Assembly (NCBI RefSeq): GCF_000612845.1
Contig: NZ_CCAT010000040.1
Coordinates: 1-64,000 of the forward strand
Length of the DNA stretch: 64,000 nt
DNA from: Clostridium ihumii AP5
GTDB taxonomy: Bacteria; Bacillota; Clostridia; Clostridiales; Clostridiaceae
Direction: 5' to 3'
This document shows positions 17,704-26,459 of the stretch, in pieces. The notes under the pieces are model-generated. The model had not been told where the DNA came from. It did no database searches and worked only from the letters and a program-made list of their open reading frames with translations. Both the position numbers and the translations under genes were made by a program. The first letter of the stretch is position 1. Each line of letters begins with the position of its first letter.

Positions 17704-18393
17704 TTATATTAACATTAGTAAGAAGATAGTATATGTAAATGTAAAGAGACACATTTTATAATTTATAATAAATTCATATGACTTATAATAATGATAGCCC
17801 TTATAACAACGACTATTTAAGCTATCTCTTATTAAAGGCCAACGCTTAAGTGTGTTTGAAAACAGAAGACCAGCAAGTTTTCCCATATTGAAAAGTTGAC
17901 TTTTAAAAGAGTTAAAGCCATTTCTAGATTTCATTGCAGTATATATACTAGAAGCTTCATCATTAATTAATAATATATATGTTTCCATACCTTTGGCAAT
18001 ATCACATATGTCTCTTAAAGAATCAAATTTAGATAATAATCCAATAATATGATCAAGTGGAGTAGTAAGTGCCAAATATGATATACATAATCCACCGGAT
18101 ATACCTTTTAATACTATAACTACTATATATTCAATATTATAAATAAAAATAAATGTGATTGATGATAATATAGCAAAACTAAAAGTTGTAAGAGCAAATT
18201 TAAAAACTATACTTCTAGGATTATTGGCAATGATATGTAATATTAAAAAAACAATTATATTTATAGCTATAGGGAGAGGTTTATTACAAAAACCAACTAA
18301 AATCATTGGAAAAAGGCATAGACACAGTTTCTCAACTGGATGCCTATGACTTTCTTTACTAATTTTAGAATAAGCTATTATTGTTTTGAGCAT
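17704..18393 (-). CDS. cbiQ: Cobalt ECF transporter T-component CbiQ
   Basis: This transmembrane coupling subunit of the cobalt energy-coupling-factor importer has 229 residues. Hydrophobic segments lie near 25-75, 90-115 and at the C-terminus. Two cytosolic coupling helices carry the characteristic motifs, ASSIYTAMKSRNGF near 150 and SLNSRCYKGY near 190, which dock to the ATPase. The start overlaps the end of cbiN by 16 nt, indicating translational coupling. The order is hemA, hemL, cbiM, cbiN, cbiQ. The ATPase gene cbiO, expected next, is absent here. Confidence 0.9.
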   Translation of the reverse strand: MLKTIIAYSKISKESHRHPVEKLCLCLFPMILVGFCNKPLPIAINIIVFLILHIIANNPRSIVFKFALTTFSFAILSSITFIFIYNIEYIVVIVLKGISGGLCISYLALTTPLDHIIGLLSKFDSLRDICDIAKGMETYILLINDEASSIYTAMKSRNGFNSFKSQLFNMGKLAGLLFSNTLKRWPLIRDSLNSRCYKGYHYYKSYEFIINYKMCLFTFTYTIFLLMLI

Positions 18394-18656
18394 TTAGACT
18401 TCTTTCCTATATAATAACCAATAAATCCTGCACCAATAGCTGCTTGTAATGAGAATAATAATGTTTCAATTTCACCTGATGGTGGTTCCCAAAAGCTACT
18501 AGCCCAAGGTTCATAGCTACTATCAATTTCTGAAATAACTTCTTCCATTTGATCATCTCCACCAACAAACTCACTTCTAGAACCATAATAAACAAGCGGT
18601 CCAGCTACAAGAAGAACACACAGTAAAACAAGTATTATAATATTTTTTTTCTTCAT
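18378..18656 (-). CDS. cbiN: Cobalt transport protein CbiN
   Basis: This small accessory subunit of 92 residues has two transmembrane helices (about 5-24 and 67-84) joined by an extracytoplasmic loop. The loop contains SEFVGGDDQMEEVI and YEPWASSFWEPPSGEIETLLFS, both standard in CbiN. CbiN helps load cobalt into CbiM. The ATG begins one base after the cbiM stop codon and overlaps cbiQ downstream, so all three are one transcript. Confidence 0.93.
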   Translation of the reverse strand: MKKKNIIILVLLCVLLVAGPLVYYGSRSEFVGGDDQMEEVISEIDSSYEPWASSFWEPPSGEIETLLFSLQAAIGAGFIGYYIGKKSKCSKQ

Positions 18657-18657
18657 A

Positions 18658-19374
18658 TTACATCATCTCCTCTAAAGTTTGTAATTCGTTTTTAGAATGA
18701 TTAGCTAAGAACTCAAAAACTATAACAGTAAATATTCCTTCTATTATTGCAAGCGGAACTTGAGTAACTGCAAATATAGAGAAGAATTTTGTAAATGCAG
18801 CTAATACATTTCCACCAGAGTGACATAACGCCATTTGAATAGAAGTTATTAAGTATGTAGATAAATCACCTAAAAATGCTGCTAAGAAAATAGCTAATTT
18901 TTTATTTTTTTTCTTTAATAATTTATATATAAAGAATGAAACAAAAGGACCAACTATTCCCATTGAAAATACGTTTGCACCTAATGTTGTTAGACCACCA
19001 TGAGCAAGTAATAATGCTTGGAATAGTAAAACTAAAGTACCAATAACACTCATAGCAAATGGTCCGAAAATTAAAGCACCAAGAGCTGTACCAGTAGCAT
19101 GAGAACTACTTCCTGAAACAGATGGTAATTTAAGTGCTGATAAAATAAAACAAAATGCAGCAACTAAAGCAAGTAACATTTTTAAATCTTTATTAGTGCT
19201 AGTTTTTTTCTTAATACTTTTAATTCCTACTATAACAAATGGAATTGAAAGTGCAAAATAAACTGCACACCACATAGGACTTAAAAAACCTTCAGCTATG
19301 TGCATTCCAAAGGCTGTGCTAGGCACTAAAAGTAAAAGAAATAGTGTTAAAAACATAAAAGTTTTCTTTCTCAT
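18658..19374 (-). CDS. cbiM: Cobalt ECF transporter S-component CbiM
   Basis: This substrate-binding membrane subunit has 238 residues. A cleavable signal-like N-terminus (MRKKTFMFLTLFLLLLVPSTAFG) exposes the sequence MHIAEGFLSPMWC, which carries the metal-binding Met-His of the CbiM/NikM family. About seven transmembrane segments follow, with the conserved His in SSSHATGTALGA near 92. It transports Co2+ with CbiN, CbiQ and an ATPase. The ribosome site AGGGGG lies 8 nt upstream. The neighbourhood (hemA, hemL, cobalamin riboswitch) supports cobalt rather than nickel. Confidence 0.94.
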   Translation of the reverse strand: MRKKTFMFLTLFLLLLVPSTAFGMHIAEGFLSPMWCAVYFALSIPFVIVGIKSIKKKTSTNKDLKMLLALVAAFCFILSALKLPSVSGSSSHATGTALGALIFGPFAMSVIGTLVLLFQALLLAHGGLTTLGANVFSMGIVGPFVSFFIYKLLKKKNKKLAIFLAAFLGDLSTYLITSIQMALCHSGGNVLAAFTKFFSIFAVTQVPLAIIEGIFTVIVFEFLANHSKNELQTLEEMM

Positions 19375-19474
19375 AAAAAATACCCCCTTATAAATATGAA
19401 TTAAATGTTATAATTTCAATAAAATTACAGCAAGAAGTACACAAAAATAATTACTATAATTTTATAAAATACTA

Positions 19475-19545
19475 TAGTATAAAAAAATGGGAGTTAAGAG
19501 GGAATGGACTTTGAGGTAAAACCTAATAACTCCCTAAAAATAAAC
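19475..19545 (-). promoter_or_regulatory. Structured intergenic hairpin between hemL and cbiM
   Basis: On the minus strand GGGAGTTA and TAACTCCC can pair as an 8-bp stem enclosing a small AGGT/ACCT hairpin, and the outer stem is followed by TTTTTTT. It looks like a terminator or attenuator that would limit read-through from hemL into cbiMNQ. Confidence 0.55.
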
Positions 19546-19556
19546 AAAATTAAATT

Positions 19557-20840
19557 TTATATTTCAAAAGTTTCAAATGCATGTAAGTACTTATCAATAT
19601 CTTCTTCAGTATGTTTAACTGATAAGAACATAGCTTCAAATTGAGAAGGTGCAACATATATTCCATTCTCTAGTAAATGAAGATAGTATTTATTAAATAA
19701 TTCAGTGTTGCAAGTTTTAGCATCTTCATAATTTCTAACTTCATCTAAATCAGTAAAGAATACAGTCATCATAGCACCGCATCTATTTATAGTTAATGGA
19801 ATGTTCTTTTCTTTAGCTATTTTAATCATTCCAGCTTCTAATTTTTTACCTAATTTTTCAAGGTGAGTGTAGTACTCTGGGTGATTATAAAGTTTAGTAA
19901 CTGCTGCAAGTCCAGCTGCCATAACTACTGGGTTTCCAGACATTGTTCCAGCTTGGTAAACAGGACCAACTGGAGAAAGTTTCTCCATAATTTCTTTTCT
20001 TCCACCATATGCACCACAAGGTAGTCCACCACCCATAATTTTTGCATAAGTTACTATATCTGGAGTTACATCAAATAATGTTTGAGCGCCTTTATAAGCA
20101 ACTCTAAATCCACACATAACCTCATCAAATATTAATAATGAACCATGTTTTCTACAAAGTCTTTCAAGTTCTTTCATAAATTCAGGTGAAGCTTTTATAA
20201 CACCCATGTTTCCAGCTACTGGCTCAAGAATGACACCAGCAATATCATCACCATACTTTGTAAATATTTCAGTTATACTTTCAATGCTATTATAAGTAGC
20301 TATTAAAGTATTTTTTATGCTATCAGTAGGAACACCGGCACTTCCAGGAATCCCTTCAGTCATTACTCCAGAACCAGCACTAACTAAAAAGTCATCAAAG
20401 TGACCGTGGTAGCAACCAGCAAATTTTATTATTTTATTCTTTTTAGTATAACCTCTAGCAAGTCTAACAGCACTCATAGTAGCTTCAGTACCAGAGTTAA
20501 CCATTCTAATTAAATCTATGTTATCTAGAGTTGTACACAAATGTTTTGCAAGTTTTAACTCTAAATCTGTTGGTGCTCCAAAAGCAATAGATTTAGATAC
20601 TGTATCTTGTATAGCATTTATAATATCTGGATCATTGTGACCAAGTAGCATTGGACCCCATGCCCCTATAAAATCTACATATGTATTTCCATCCTCATCA
20701 GTAATAGTTCCGCCATTACCAGTTTTTATTACTGGTGGAGTTATTCCCATATTTGTTAATGCCCTAACAGGACTGTTAACTCCGCCTGGTATGTATTTTT
20801 TTGATTCCTCAAAAATTTCAGTGCTTTTTTGTAAATTCAT
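19557..20840 (-). CDS. hemL: Glutamate-1-semialdehyde 2,1-aminomutase
   Basis: This PLP enzyme has 427 residues, the usual length, and converts glutamate-1-semialdehyde to 5-aminolevulinate. Family motifs include [13 protein letters not shown] near 15, [18 protein letters not shown] near 118, [12 protein letters not shown] near 145, [10 protein letters not shown] near 240 and the PLP lysine in [17 protein letters not shown] near 268. GGGAGG lies before the ATG. It follows hemA on the same strand with a 146-nt gap and together they supply the tetrapyrrole precursor for cobalamin. Confidence 0.97.
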   Translation of the reverse strand: MNLQKSTEIFEESKKYIPGGVNSPVRALTNMGITPPVIKTGNGGTITDEDGNTYVDFIGAWGPMLLGHNDPDIINAIQDTVSKSIAFGAPTDLELKLAKHLCTTLDNIDLIRMVNSGTEATMSAVRLARGYTKKNKIIKFAGCYHGHFDDFLVSAGSGVMTEGIPGSAGVPTDSIKNTLIATYNSIESITEIFTKYGDDIAGVILEPVAGNMGVIKASPEFMKELERLCRKHGSLLIFDEVMCGFRVAYKGAQTLFDVTPDIVTYAKIMGGGLPCGAYGGRKEIMEKLSPVGPVYQAGTMSGNPVVMAAGLAAVTKLYNHPEYYTHLEKLGKKLEAGMIKIAKEKNIPLTINRCGAMMTVFFTDLDEVRNYEDAKTCNTELFNKYYLHLLENGIYVAPSQFEAMFLSVKHTEEDIDKYLHAFETFEI

Positions 20841-20986
20841 GATAAATCCTCCCGTGTTTAATTGATATTATTTAAACATCAATATGTATTTAAAATAATA
20901 TAAGTTTTATTGTAACCTATATGCTTTTCTTTATAATTATACATTATTAAGTGCAAATGATAAAAAAATACAAAAATTTTTATGTG

Positions 20987-22213
20987 TTAATTTTTATCAG
21001 AGAAAATTTTACTTATTATATATAGTGCTTCTTCTCCATTACCATTTAAAGTTTCTTCCTTTAAAACTTCAATTGCTTTATTAACATAAGCATTACTAGT
21101 ACTTTTTATTAAAGTTTCTACTAATTTATCATTGTCTTTAGTAAACTTTTTTTGCTTGTAAGTTTTAAACCGTGGGTTATAAATATTAGAACTATACTCA
21201 ACCATTTTCATAATATGTGGAGATAGACTTCTAAGTTTATACCAATTTAAATATTCATACATATGAGTCTTTATAATATCATAATGTTCATTCATAATAT
21301 TTTTTCTTAAAGTTTTGTTTTTTTCATCTATAAGATGAATCATATCAATATCATATAATTTGATATGAGATAAATTATCTATAGCGGTATCAATATCTCT
21401 AGGAACAGCAAGGTCAAAAATTAGAAGTTCATTTAAATTTTCAACATCACTTTTATGTACTACAAACTCTTTAGATGATGTACAACTAATTAAAACATCT
21501 ATAAAGTTTAAGTAAGTATTTTTACTTTTAATATCTATTACTTCTATTTTAGAATTAATGTCTTGTAGAAGCATATCATTTTTAACTTTTTCAACATTTC
21601 TACAAGCTATGTAAAGTTTATCATAATTATTTTCATTACCTGTAAGAGTTTTAAAACATAGCTTTCCAACATCTCCAAATCCAATAATCATAAAATTACG
21701 TTTATTACTGCTAATAGCTTCTTTAATGGCAATTGAAGAAGAAGAAACAGGTATTTTATACAATGCTGTTTTTGTTCTAAATTCTTTTCCACAAGATATA
21801 GCAGTTAAAAATAATCTACCAAGTTCACCTTTTATAGTGTTAAGTTCTAATGATTTAAAATAAGAATCTCTTACTTGACCTAAAATTTGATCTTCACCTA
21901 AGATTTTAGAATGAAAACCAGAACAAAGTTCCATTATATGACGAACAGTATTTTCACCAGTAGATATAAAAGTATATTTTTTATCATCTAAGTTCCAATC
22001 TAACGTTCTAAATATGTTGTCTAATAAAAGATCATCATTTTTTTCACAAGAATTAAAATAAATTTCTGTTCTATTACATGTTGATAGTATTATAACTTCA
22101 TCGAGAAAAATATTTAATTTTAGTAAGTAATTTTCAAGTTCAGAAGAATTAATACTAAATCTACTACGTATATCTAAAGATACATCTTTATTTAATCCTA
22201 TTACTCTAAACAT
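20987..22213 (-). CDS. hemA: Glutamyl-tRNA reductase
   Basis: This NADPH-dependent enzyme of 408 residues reduces glutamyl-tRNA to glutamate-1-semialdehyde, the first committed step of the C5 tetrapyrrole route. The catalytic Cys lies in ILSTCNRTEIYF near 49, followed by SGFHSKILGEDQILGQV near 95; the Rossmann segment MIIGFGDVGKLC lies near 175. The start at 22213 was chosen because GGGAGATGA lies upstream; an in-frame TTG within that site was rejected. The C-terminal dimerisation domain is somewhat diverged. The gene lies about 140 nt downstream of a cobalamin riboswitch and terminator, so B12 should shut it off. Confidence 0.95.
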   Translation of the reverse strand: MFRVIGLNKDVSLDIRSRFSINSSELENYLLKLNIFLDEVIILSTCNRTEIYFNSCEKNDDLLLDNIFRTLDWNLDDKKYTFISTGENTVRHIMELCSGFHSKILGEDQILGQVRDSYFKSLELNTIKGELGRLFLTAISCGKEFRTKTALYKIPVSSSSIAIKEAISSNKRNFMIIGFGDVGKLCFKTLTGNENNYDKLYIACRNVEKVKNDMLLQDINSKIEVIDIKSKNTYLNFIDVLISCTSSKEFVVHKSDVENLNELLIFDLAVPRDIDTAIDNLSHIKLYDIDMIHLIDEKNKTLRKNIMNEHYDIIKTHMYEYLNWYKLRSLSPHIMKMVEYSSNIYNPRFKTYKQKKFTKDNDKLVETLIKSTSNAYVNKAIEVLKEETLNGNGEEALYIISKIFSDKN

Positions 22214-22278
22214 TTGTGAATCATCTCCCAAATAGTATTGTAAGATTCAAGTTACTTATAATAAAATAACTTAAAATC

Positions 22279-22320
22279 TAAAGGAGAAACAAACTGCAAA
22301 GGCAGAAGTCTGTTTCTATA
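22279..22320 (-). other. Nested hairpin between riboswitch terminator and hemA
   Basis: AGAAACA and TGTTTCT pair, enclosing a CTGC/GCAG inner stem with a 4-nt loop. On the transcript it lies between the riboswitch terminator and the hemA ribosome site, ending at TCTCCTTTAG. It lacks a T run, so it may stabilise the leader or be processed. Confidence 0.45.
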
Positions 22321-22353
22321 ATCTTAATTAATTATAATATATTTATGAAAAAA

Positions 22354-22381
22354 CAAAAAAACTCACCAAAGTGTGAGTTTA
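22354..22381 (-). terminator. Riboswitch-controlled terminator upstream of hemA
   Basis: On the minus strand AACTCAC and GTGAGTT form a stem around a short loop, followed by TTTTTTTG. It lies just after the cobalamin aptamer, as expected for transcriptional attenuation. Confidence 0.85.
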
Positions 22382-22416
22382 TATAAGCAAGCATTAAGAT
22401 TCAATAAACGACACTT

Positions 22417-22600
22417 TTCTTCCGCCCGAAGTTGTGTGATAGAATTTACGGCAGGTCTCCTGACTTACGGGTCACTCTCCTTTTACCTTCCCAAGTAAAA
22501 TTTACTCAGTGGTCAAAATTTGTCTCCGTTACAGTAGCGGGGGCTGTAGTGGATTTGCACCACTTTCCCTATTAAACTATAAATTTAGTACCATAAATAG
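22417..22600 (-). promoter_or_regulatory. Cobalamin (B12) riboswitch controlling hemA-hemL
   Basis: Read on the minus strand it contains the aptamer hallmarks in order: GGGAAAGTGGTGCAAATCC, the B12 box part CAGCCCCCGCTACTGTAA, GACCACTG and GTCAGGAGACCTGCC, followed by a stem with TTCGGGCGGAAG that probably forms the kissing loop. A terminator hairpin follows. Binding of adenosylcobalamin is expected to terminate transcription before hemA. Confidence 0.95.
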
Positions 22601-22609
22601 TATAACCAT

Positions 22610-22638
22610 ATTAAATTTTAAATAAAATTTTTTGTCAA
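22610..22638 (-). promoter_or_regulatory. SigA promoter of the hemA riboswitch transcript
   Basis: On the minus strand TTGACA (22638-22633) and TTTAAT (22615-22610) are separated by 17 nt, just upstream of the aptamer. Confidence 0.6.
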
Positions 22639-23008
22639 GGAAAGTATAACATATAATATTAGAAAATAAAAGATAGTATAAGGAAAAAAATATTAAATTG
22701 TAAAATAGTTTTAAATTTTAAGTTTAATTCAAAAATTAGAAAAATATATTGAAAAATTAACTAATAAATAAAAAATAATTTATTTGTTTTTGTATTTTAA
22801 ATTAAGATATAAATATTTATGATATAATTAATTATATGTAAAAATATAGTAAAAATAATAAAGTATAAAAGGTTTATATAGAGATTACGATATTTTAAGT
22901 AAAGAAGATGAACTAATACTTTATAATCACCATAGCTTATTAAGAGTCTACATGACATAAAGTTCCATAACTAAAATTATCTAAATTTTTAATAAATGGG
23001 GTGAAAGT
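22639..23008. other. AT-rich intergenic region before the GNAT gene
   Basis: Almost pure A/T sequence with no ORF or strong hairpin. A TATAAT at about 22822-22827 may belong to a promoter for the GNAT gene, but a clear -35 is not visible. Confidence 0.4.
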
Positions 23009-23530
23009 ATGATAAATAAAATTATCAAAAAAGGAAAAAATGTTTATATAAAAAAACCAAAATTTAATGAGCTTAACTATATAAAAACTTTATGGAATGA
23101 TAAAGAAACCATGGGTGATGTTGGTGGAGTTATAAATTTTGATGAGGAAAGATGGATATCATGGTATGAGAGAATGGTATATCCAGGTGACAATAAGAAT
23201 TTTTACACCCTTATATATAATTTTCAAGACATGCCTGTAGGGGAAGTTAGTTTTCATGGGTATGATGATGAATTAAAAAGTGCAGACTTAAATGTAAAAA
23301 TACAAAGTAATTTTAGGCGAAGAGGATATGGAGTTGAAGCAATAAATTTAATATTAGATTATTACTTCAATGAATTTGGTGGAGAAGTTATTTTTGACAA
23401 TGTAATGAATATAAAAGGAATTGAAGCACTAAAAAAAGTAGGATTTTCAATAGTAGAAGAAAAAGAAAATGAAGTTTTATTTAGAATGACTAAAGAAGAA
23501 TTTAATGCAATGAAAATAGATAAAAGTTAG
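23009..23530 (+). CDS. GNAT-family N-acetyltransferase
   Basis: This protein of 173 residues has the acetyl-CoA-binding motif A in VKIQSNFRRRGYGVEAINLIL (about 102-122, with the RRxGxG/A pattern) and a C-terminal block GIEALKKVGFSIVEE typical of the RimJ/RimL-like branch. These enzymes acetylate amino groups of proteins or small molecules; the substrate is unknown. The start has GGGGTG 6 nt upstream. It lies between the two divergent cobalamin riboswitches, 54 nt before the phosphoesterase gene, and may be co-transcribed with it. There is no sign of a link to B12. Confidence 0.82.
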   Translation: MINKIIKKGKNVYIKKPKFNELNYIKTLWNDKETMGDVGGVINFDEERWISWYERMVYPGDNKNFYTLIYNFQDMPVGEVSFHGYDDELKSADLNVKIQSNFRRRGYGVEAINLILDYYFNEFGGEVIFDNVMNIKGIEALKKVGFSIVEEKENEVLFRMTKEEFNAMKIDKS

Positions 23531-23583
23531 AAAAATATAGTATTATTCTATTAGTTAAACTTATGAAAAGGAGAATTGAAGGA

Positions 23584-24126
23584 ATGAAATTATTTTTTAT
23601 GTCAGATATTCATGGATCATTAAAATACGCAAAATTAGGAGTAGATGCATTTATAAAAGAGAATGCTGATTATATGGTTATTTTAGGAGATGTTTTATAT
23701 CATGGCCCAAGAAATCCATTGCCAGAAGAATATAATCCAAAGGAAGTTGCAAATCTTATAAATAAATATAAAAATAAAATTATAGGTGTAAGAGGAAATT
23801 GCGATGCAGATGTAGACCAAATGCTTTTAGAATATCCTTGCATGATGGATTACAATGTGATTCTAGCTGATAATAAGAGAGTGTTTATAACACATGGGCA
23901 CATATACAGTGAAAAAAATATGCTGAACATAGCTGAAGGCGATGTATTAATATACGGACATACTCATATACCAGTAGCTAAAAAGGAAAATGATATTTAT
24001 GTAATCAATCCAGGTTCAATATCTTATCCAAAAGAAAATAATCCGCATAGCTATGGAATATTAGAAGACAATATTTTTTATATAAAAGATATATGTGGAA
24101 ATGTAATAAAATCTATAGAACTTTAA
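23584..24126 (+). CDS. yfcE: YfcE/MJ0936-family metallophosphoesterase
   Basis: This protein of 180 residues, like E. coli YfcE (184), has the calcineurin-like metal motifs: MSDIHGS at the N-terminus, ILGDVLYHG near 40, GVRGNCDADVD near 72, THGH near 106 and YGHTHIP near 127, ending in NPGSISYPK. Known members hydrolyse phosphodiesters in vitro with Mn2+. An ATG at 23563 overlaps the ribosome site AAAAGGAG, so I placed the start at 23584. A repeat copy with a terminator-like hairpin follows directly. Confidence 0.92.
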   Translation: MKLFFMSDIHGSLKYAKLGVDAFIKENADYMVILGDVLYHGPRNPLPEEYNPKEVANLINKYKNKIIGVRGNCDADVDQMLLEYPCMMDYNVILADNKRVFITHGHIYSEKNMLNIAEGDVLIYGHTHIPVAKKENDIYVINPGSISYPKENNPHSYGILEDNIFYIKDICGNVIKSIEL

Positions 24127-24144
24127 AAATTTAAGGTATAGTAC

Positions 24145-24490
24145 TAAAATTAACAATTAACGATAAAACTGAAGTATCAGTTTTAAAAATAAATCTTTAT
24201 AATAATTTGTGGAACAAATTAGTTAAAAACTATGATTAGTAAGAATACTATAATGGGGAATTTATTCTCCAAAATAAACTTTTTATGGATAAATATTATA
24301 TTAATTTTATTTGAAACACAAATAAAACATTGTAGCGAGGATTTCAATCCCCGGGGATATCCACCATCATTGTTAATTGATAAATGTTAATTGTTAATTG
24401 GTTTCAATCATGATAATAAAATAAACTGTAAGATTAATATTATCATTTGATAAAGATGTGATTTAAAATTTGATATTGGAACCCTATAGT
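24145..24490. repeat. Dispersed palindromic intergenic repeat, copy R3
   Basis: This unit contains, in order, AACAATTAAC words, the terminator-like hairpin AAAACTGA/TCAGTTTT (24165-24184), and a core with hairpins GGGGAATT/TATTCTCC, TTTTATTTG/CAAATAAAA and GGATT/AATCC. It then has CATTGTTAATTG words and the right end TTGGAACCCTATAG. The same core recurs at 40.9, 44.5 and 51.8 kb. It lies between the phosphoesterase gene and the B12 riboswitch promoter. Confidence 0.85.
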
Positions 24491-24497
24491 GTGTTAC

Positions 24498-24526
24498 TTG
24501 ACAGGTTTTCCATTTAATTTTATAAT
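24498..24526 (+). promoter_or_regulatory. Consensus SigA promoter of the cobalamin operon
   Basis: TTGACA (24498-24503) and TATAAT (24521-24526) match the consensus perfectly with 17-nt spacing, about 45 nt before the riboswitch aptamer begins. Confidence 0.8.
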
Positions 24527-24567
24527 CAAAACGTAAATAATTAAAATAATAACAATGTAATATTGTG

Positions 24568-24758
24568 TTTAGGTGCTTATACATAAGTGAAAAGGGAATA
24601 TGGTTAAATTCCATAGCAGCCCCCGCTACTGTAATTGATGACGAGTCTTAAAAAACCACTTATTTTGAGATAAATAGGGAAGGATAAGACAAGGATGACT
24701 CATGAGCCAGGAGACCTGCCTAAATTAGAAAAGCTTTCGGAGGGAAAGAACTATTTAG
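24568..24758 (+). promoter_or_regulatory. Cobalamin (B12) riboswitch controlling the cbi operon
   Basis: The aptamer hallmarks are AAGGGAATATGG, CAGCCCCCGCTACTGTAA, GATGACGAGTC pairing with GACTCATGAGCC, and GCCAGGAGACCTGCC, followed by the stem AAAGCTTTCGGAGGGAAAG that can supply the kissing loop. An extra peripheral stem (about 24645-24690) is larger than in the hemA copy. A strong terminator follows at 24781. Confidence 0.95.
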
Positions 24759-24780
24759 TATATAATTTATTTAATTATAC

Positions 24781-24818
24781 AAATAGATATGCCCTTTATG
24801 GCATATCTATTTATTTTA
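24781..24818 (+). terminator. Riboswitch-controlled terminator upstream of cbiP
   Basis: AAATAGATATGCC and GGCATATCTATTT form a perfect 13-bp stem with a CTTTAT loop, followed by ATTTTAT. The 3' T run is short but the stem is strong. Confidence 0.85.
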
Positions 24819-24931
24819 TGCAAAATATTGAAAATGCATTTTAAATTTTCAATATTTATACTAAATTTAGTGTATTTAAAATTTAAATACTAAAAATAGA
24901 AAATTCTCAGTATTAGAAAGGATGTTTAATC

Positions 24932-26431
24932 ATGGCAAAAATAATGGTTCAAGGAACGGCATCTTCCGTTGGAAAAAGCATATTAGTAACAGCACTTTGT
25001 AGAATATTAACTCAAGATGGATATAAGGTATGTCCATATAAATCTCAGAATATGTCTTTAAATTCATACATAACTTTAGATGGTAAAGAAATGGGACGAG
25101 CACAAGTCCTTCAAGCATATGCATGTGGATTAGAACCAGAAGCATATATGAATCCAATACTTTTAAAGCCAACTAGTGACAAAAAATGTCAAATCATAGT
25201 TAATGGTGAAGTTTATGGAAATAGTACTGCGATGGAATATCATAATATGAAACTTCAATTTAGAGATATGTTAAAAAGAGATTTTGAAAAATTAGAAAAA
25301 GAGTTTGATGTTATAGTTATGGAGGGGGCAGGTAGTCCAGCAGAAATAAATTTAAGAGATAGAGATATAGTTAATATGGGAATGGCAGAACTTGTAGATG
25401 CCCCAGTATTATTAGTTGGAGATATAGATAAAGGTGGAGTATTTGCATCATTAGTTGGAACTTTAGTGCTTTTAAAAGATGATGAAAAAGAAAGAGTAAA
25501 AGGTACAATTATAAATAAATTCAGAGGTGATGTGGATATACTAAAACCAGGTATAGATATGCTTGAAGATATATCTAAAAAGGATTGTATAGGCGTTGTA
25601 CCACATTTTAGATTAGCTTTAGAAGATGAAGATGGAGCTGTTGAGTTAAATAAAGAAATAACAGACAAAATAGATATAGCAGTTATAAAATTACCTAGAA
25701 TATCAAATTTTACAGATATAGATGCTTTAAAAATTGAGGAAGATGTATCAGTAAGATTTATAGAGTCTGTAGATGATTTTAAAAATCCAGATTTACTAAT
25801 TATACCAGGAAGTAAAAACACAATAGAAGATTTAAATGCTCTAAAAAAGAGTGGGCTTTTTGATAGAATAAAAGAATATAGCAAAACTGGTGAAGTTGTA
25901 GGAATTTGTGGTGGATATCAGATGTTAGGTAAAAAAATTAATGATCCTAACAGAGTAGAAAGTGAAAACCTACAAACAGAGGGATTAGGTCTTTTAGATG
26001 TTGAAACTACTTTTGAAGATAAAAAAGTTACAACTAGAGTTGAAGGACATGTAATAGATAAGAATAATTTTATAACAGATAGAGAAAAAATAAATGTATA
26101 TGGATATGAAATACATATGGGCGTTACAAAATTAGGTGAAAATGCAAATCCTTTATTTGAAATAACAAGTGAGAATGAAGAGAAATGTAGTCATGTAGAT
26201 GGTGTTATAAATAATGAGAAAAATGTTATAGGTACATATTTACATGGAGTTTTTGATAATGTAGATTTTAGAGAAGTTATAGTAAATAAATTAAGAAGTA
26301 AAAAAGGAATAGAATGTAAAGAATCTTCTACATATGAAAATTTAAGAGAAGAAGAATTAAATAAATTAGCAGATATAGTTCGTGCATCTTTAGATATGGA
26401 AAAAGTATATAAAATTATGGGACTAAAATAA
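24932..26431 (+). CDS. cbiP: Cobyric acid synthase (glutamine-hydrolysing)
   Basis: This enzyme of 499 residues amidates four carboxyls (b, d, e, g) of adenosylcobyrinic a,c-diamide using glutamine and ATP. The N-terminal DTBS-like ATPase domain has the P-loop variant [17 protein letters not shown] near 8 and [19 protein letters not shown] near 132. The C-terminal class I glutamine amidotransferase domain has its Cys in [12 protein letters not shown] near 330 and His in YLHGVFDN near 430. AAAGGAT lies upstream of the ATG. It is the first gene after the riboswitch and is followed at 28 nt by cbiB. Confidence 0.96.
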   Translation: MAKIMVQGTASSVGKSILVTALCRILTQDGYKVCPYKSQNMSLNSYITLDGKEMGRAQVLQAYACGLEPEAYMNPILLKPTSDKKCQIIVNGEVYGNSTAMEYHNMKLQFRDMLKRDFEKLEKEFDVIVMEGAGSPAEINLRDRDIVNMGMAELVDAPVLLVGDIDKGGVFASLVGTLVLLKDDEKERVKGTIINKFRGDVDILKPGIDMLEDISKKDCIGVVPHFRLALEDEDGAVELNKEITDKIDIAVIKLPRISNFTDIDALKIEEDVSVRFIESVDDFKNPDLLIIPGSKNTIEDLNALKKSGLFDRIKEYSKTGEVVGICGGYQMLGKKINDPNRVESENLQTEGLGLLDVETTFEDKKVTTRVEGHVIDKNNFITDREKINVYGYEIHMGVTKLGENANPLFEITSENEEKCSHVDGVINNEKNVIGTYLHGVFDNVDFREVIVNKLRSKKGIECKESSTYENLREEELNKLADIVRASLDMEKVYKIMGLK

Positions 26432-26459
26432 TGTCCTAGTTATAGTTAGGTGTGATATT

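Noticed and set aside
24241-24360. Repeated CGGGGATT...AATCCCCG blocks as a CRISPR array
   Set aside because: The repeats are single, dispersed and flanked by conserved sequence; there are no regularly spaced variable spacers and no cas genes.
25255-25884. Minus-strand frame of 209 codons within cbiP
   Set aside because: It is antisense to a well-recognised enzyme gene, has serine/leucine-rich composition typical of shadows and no ribosome site.
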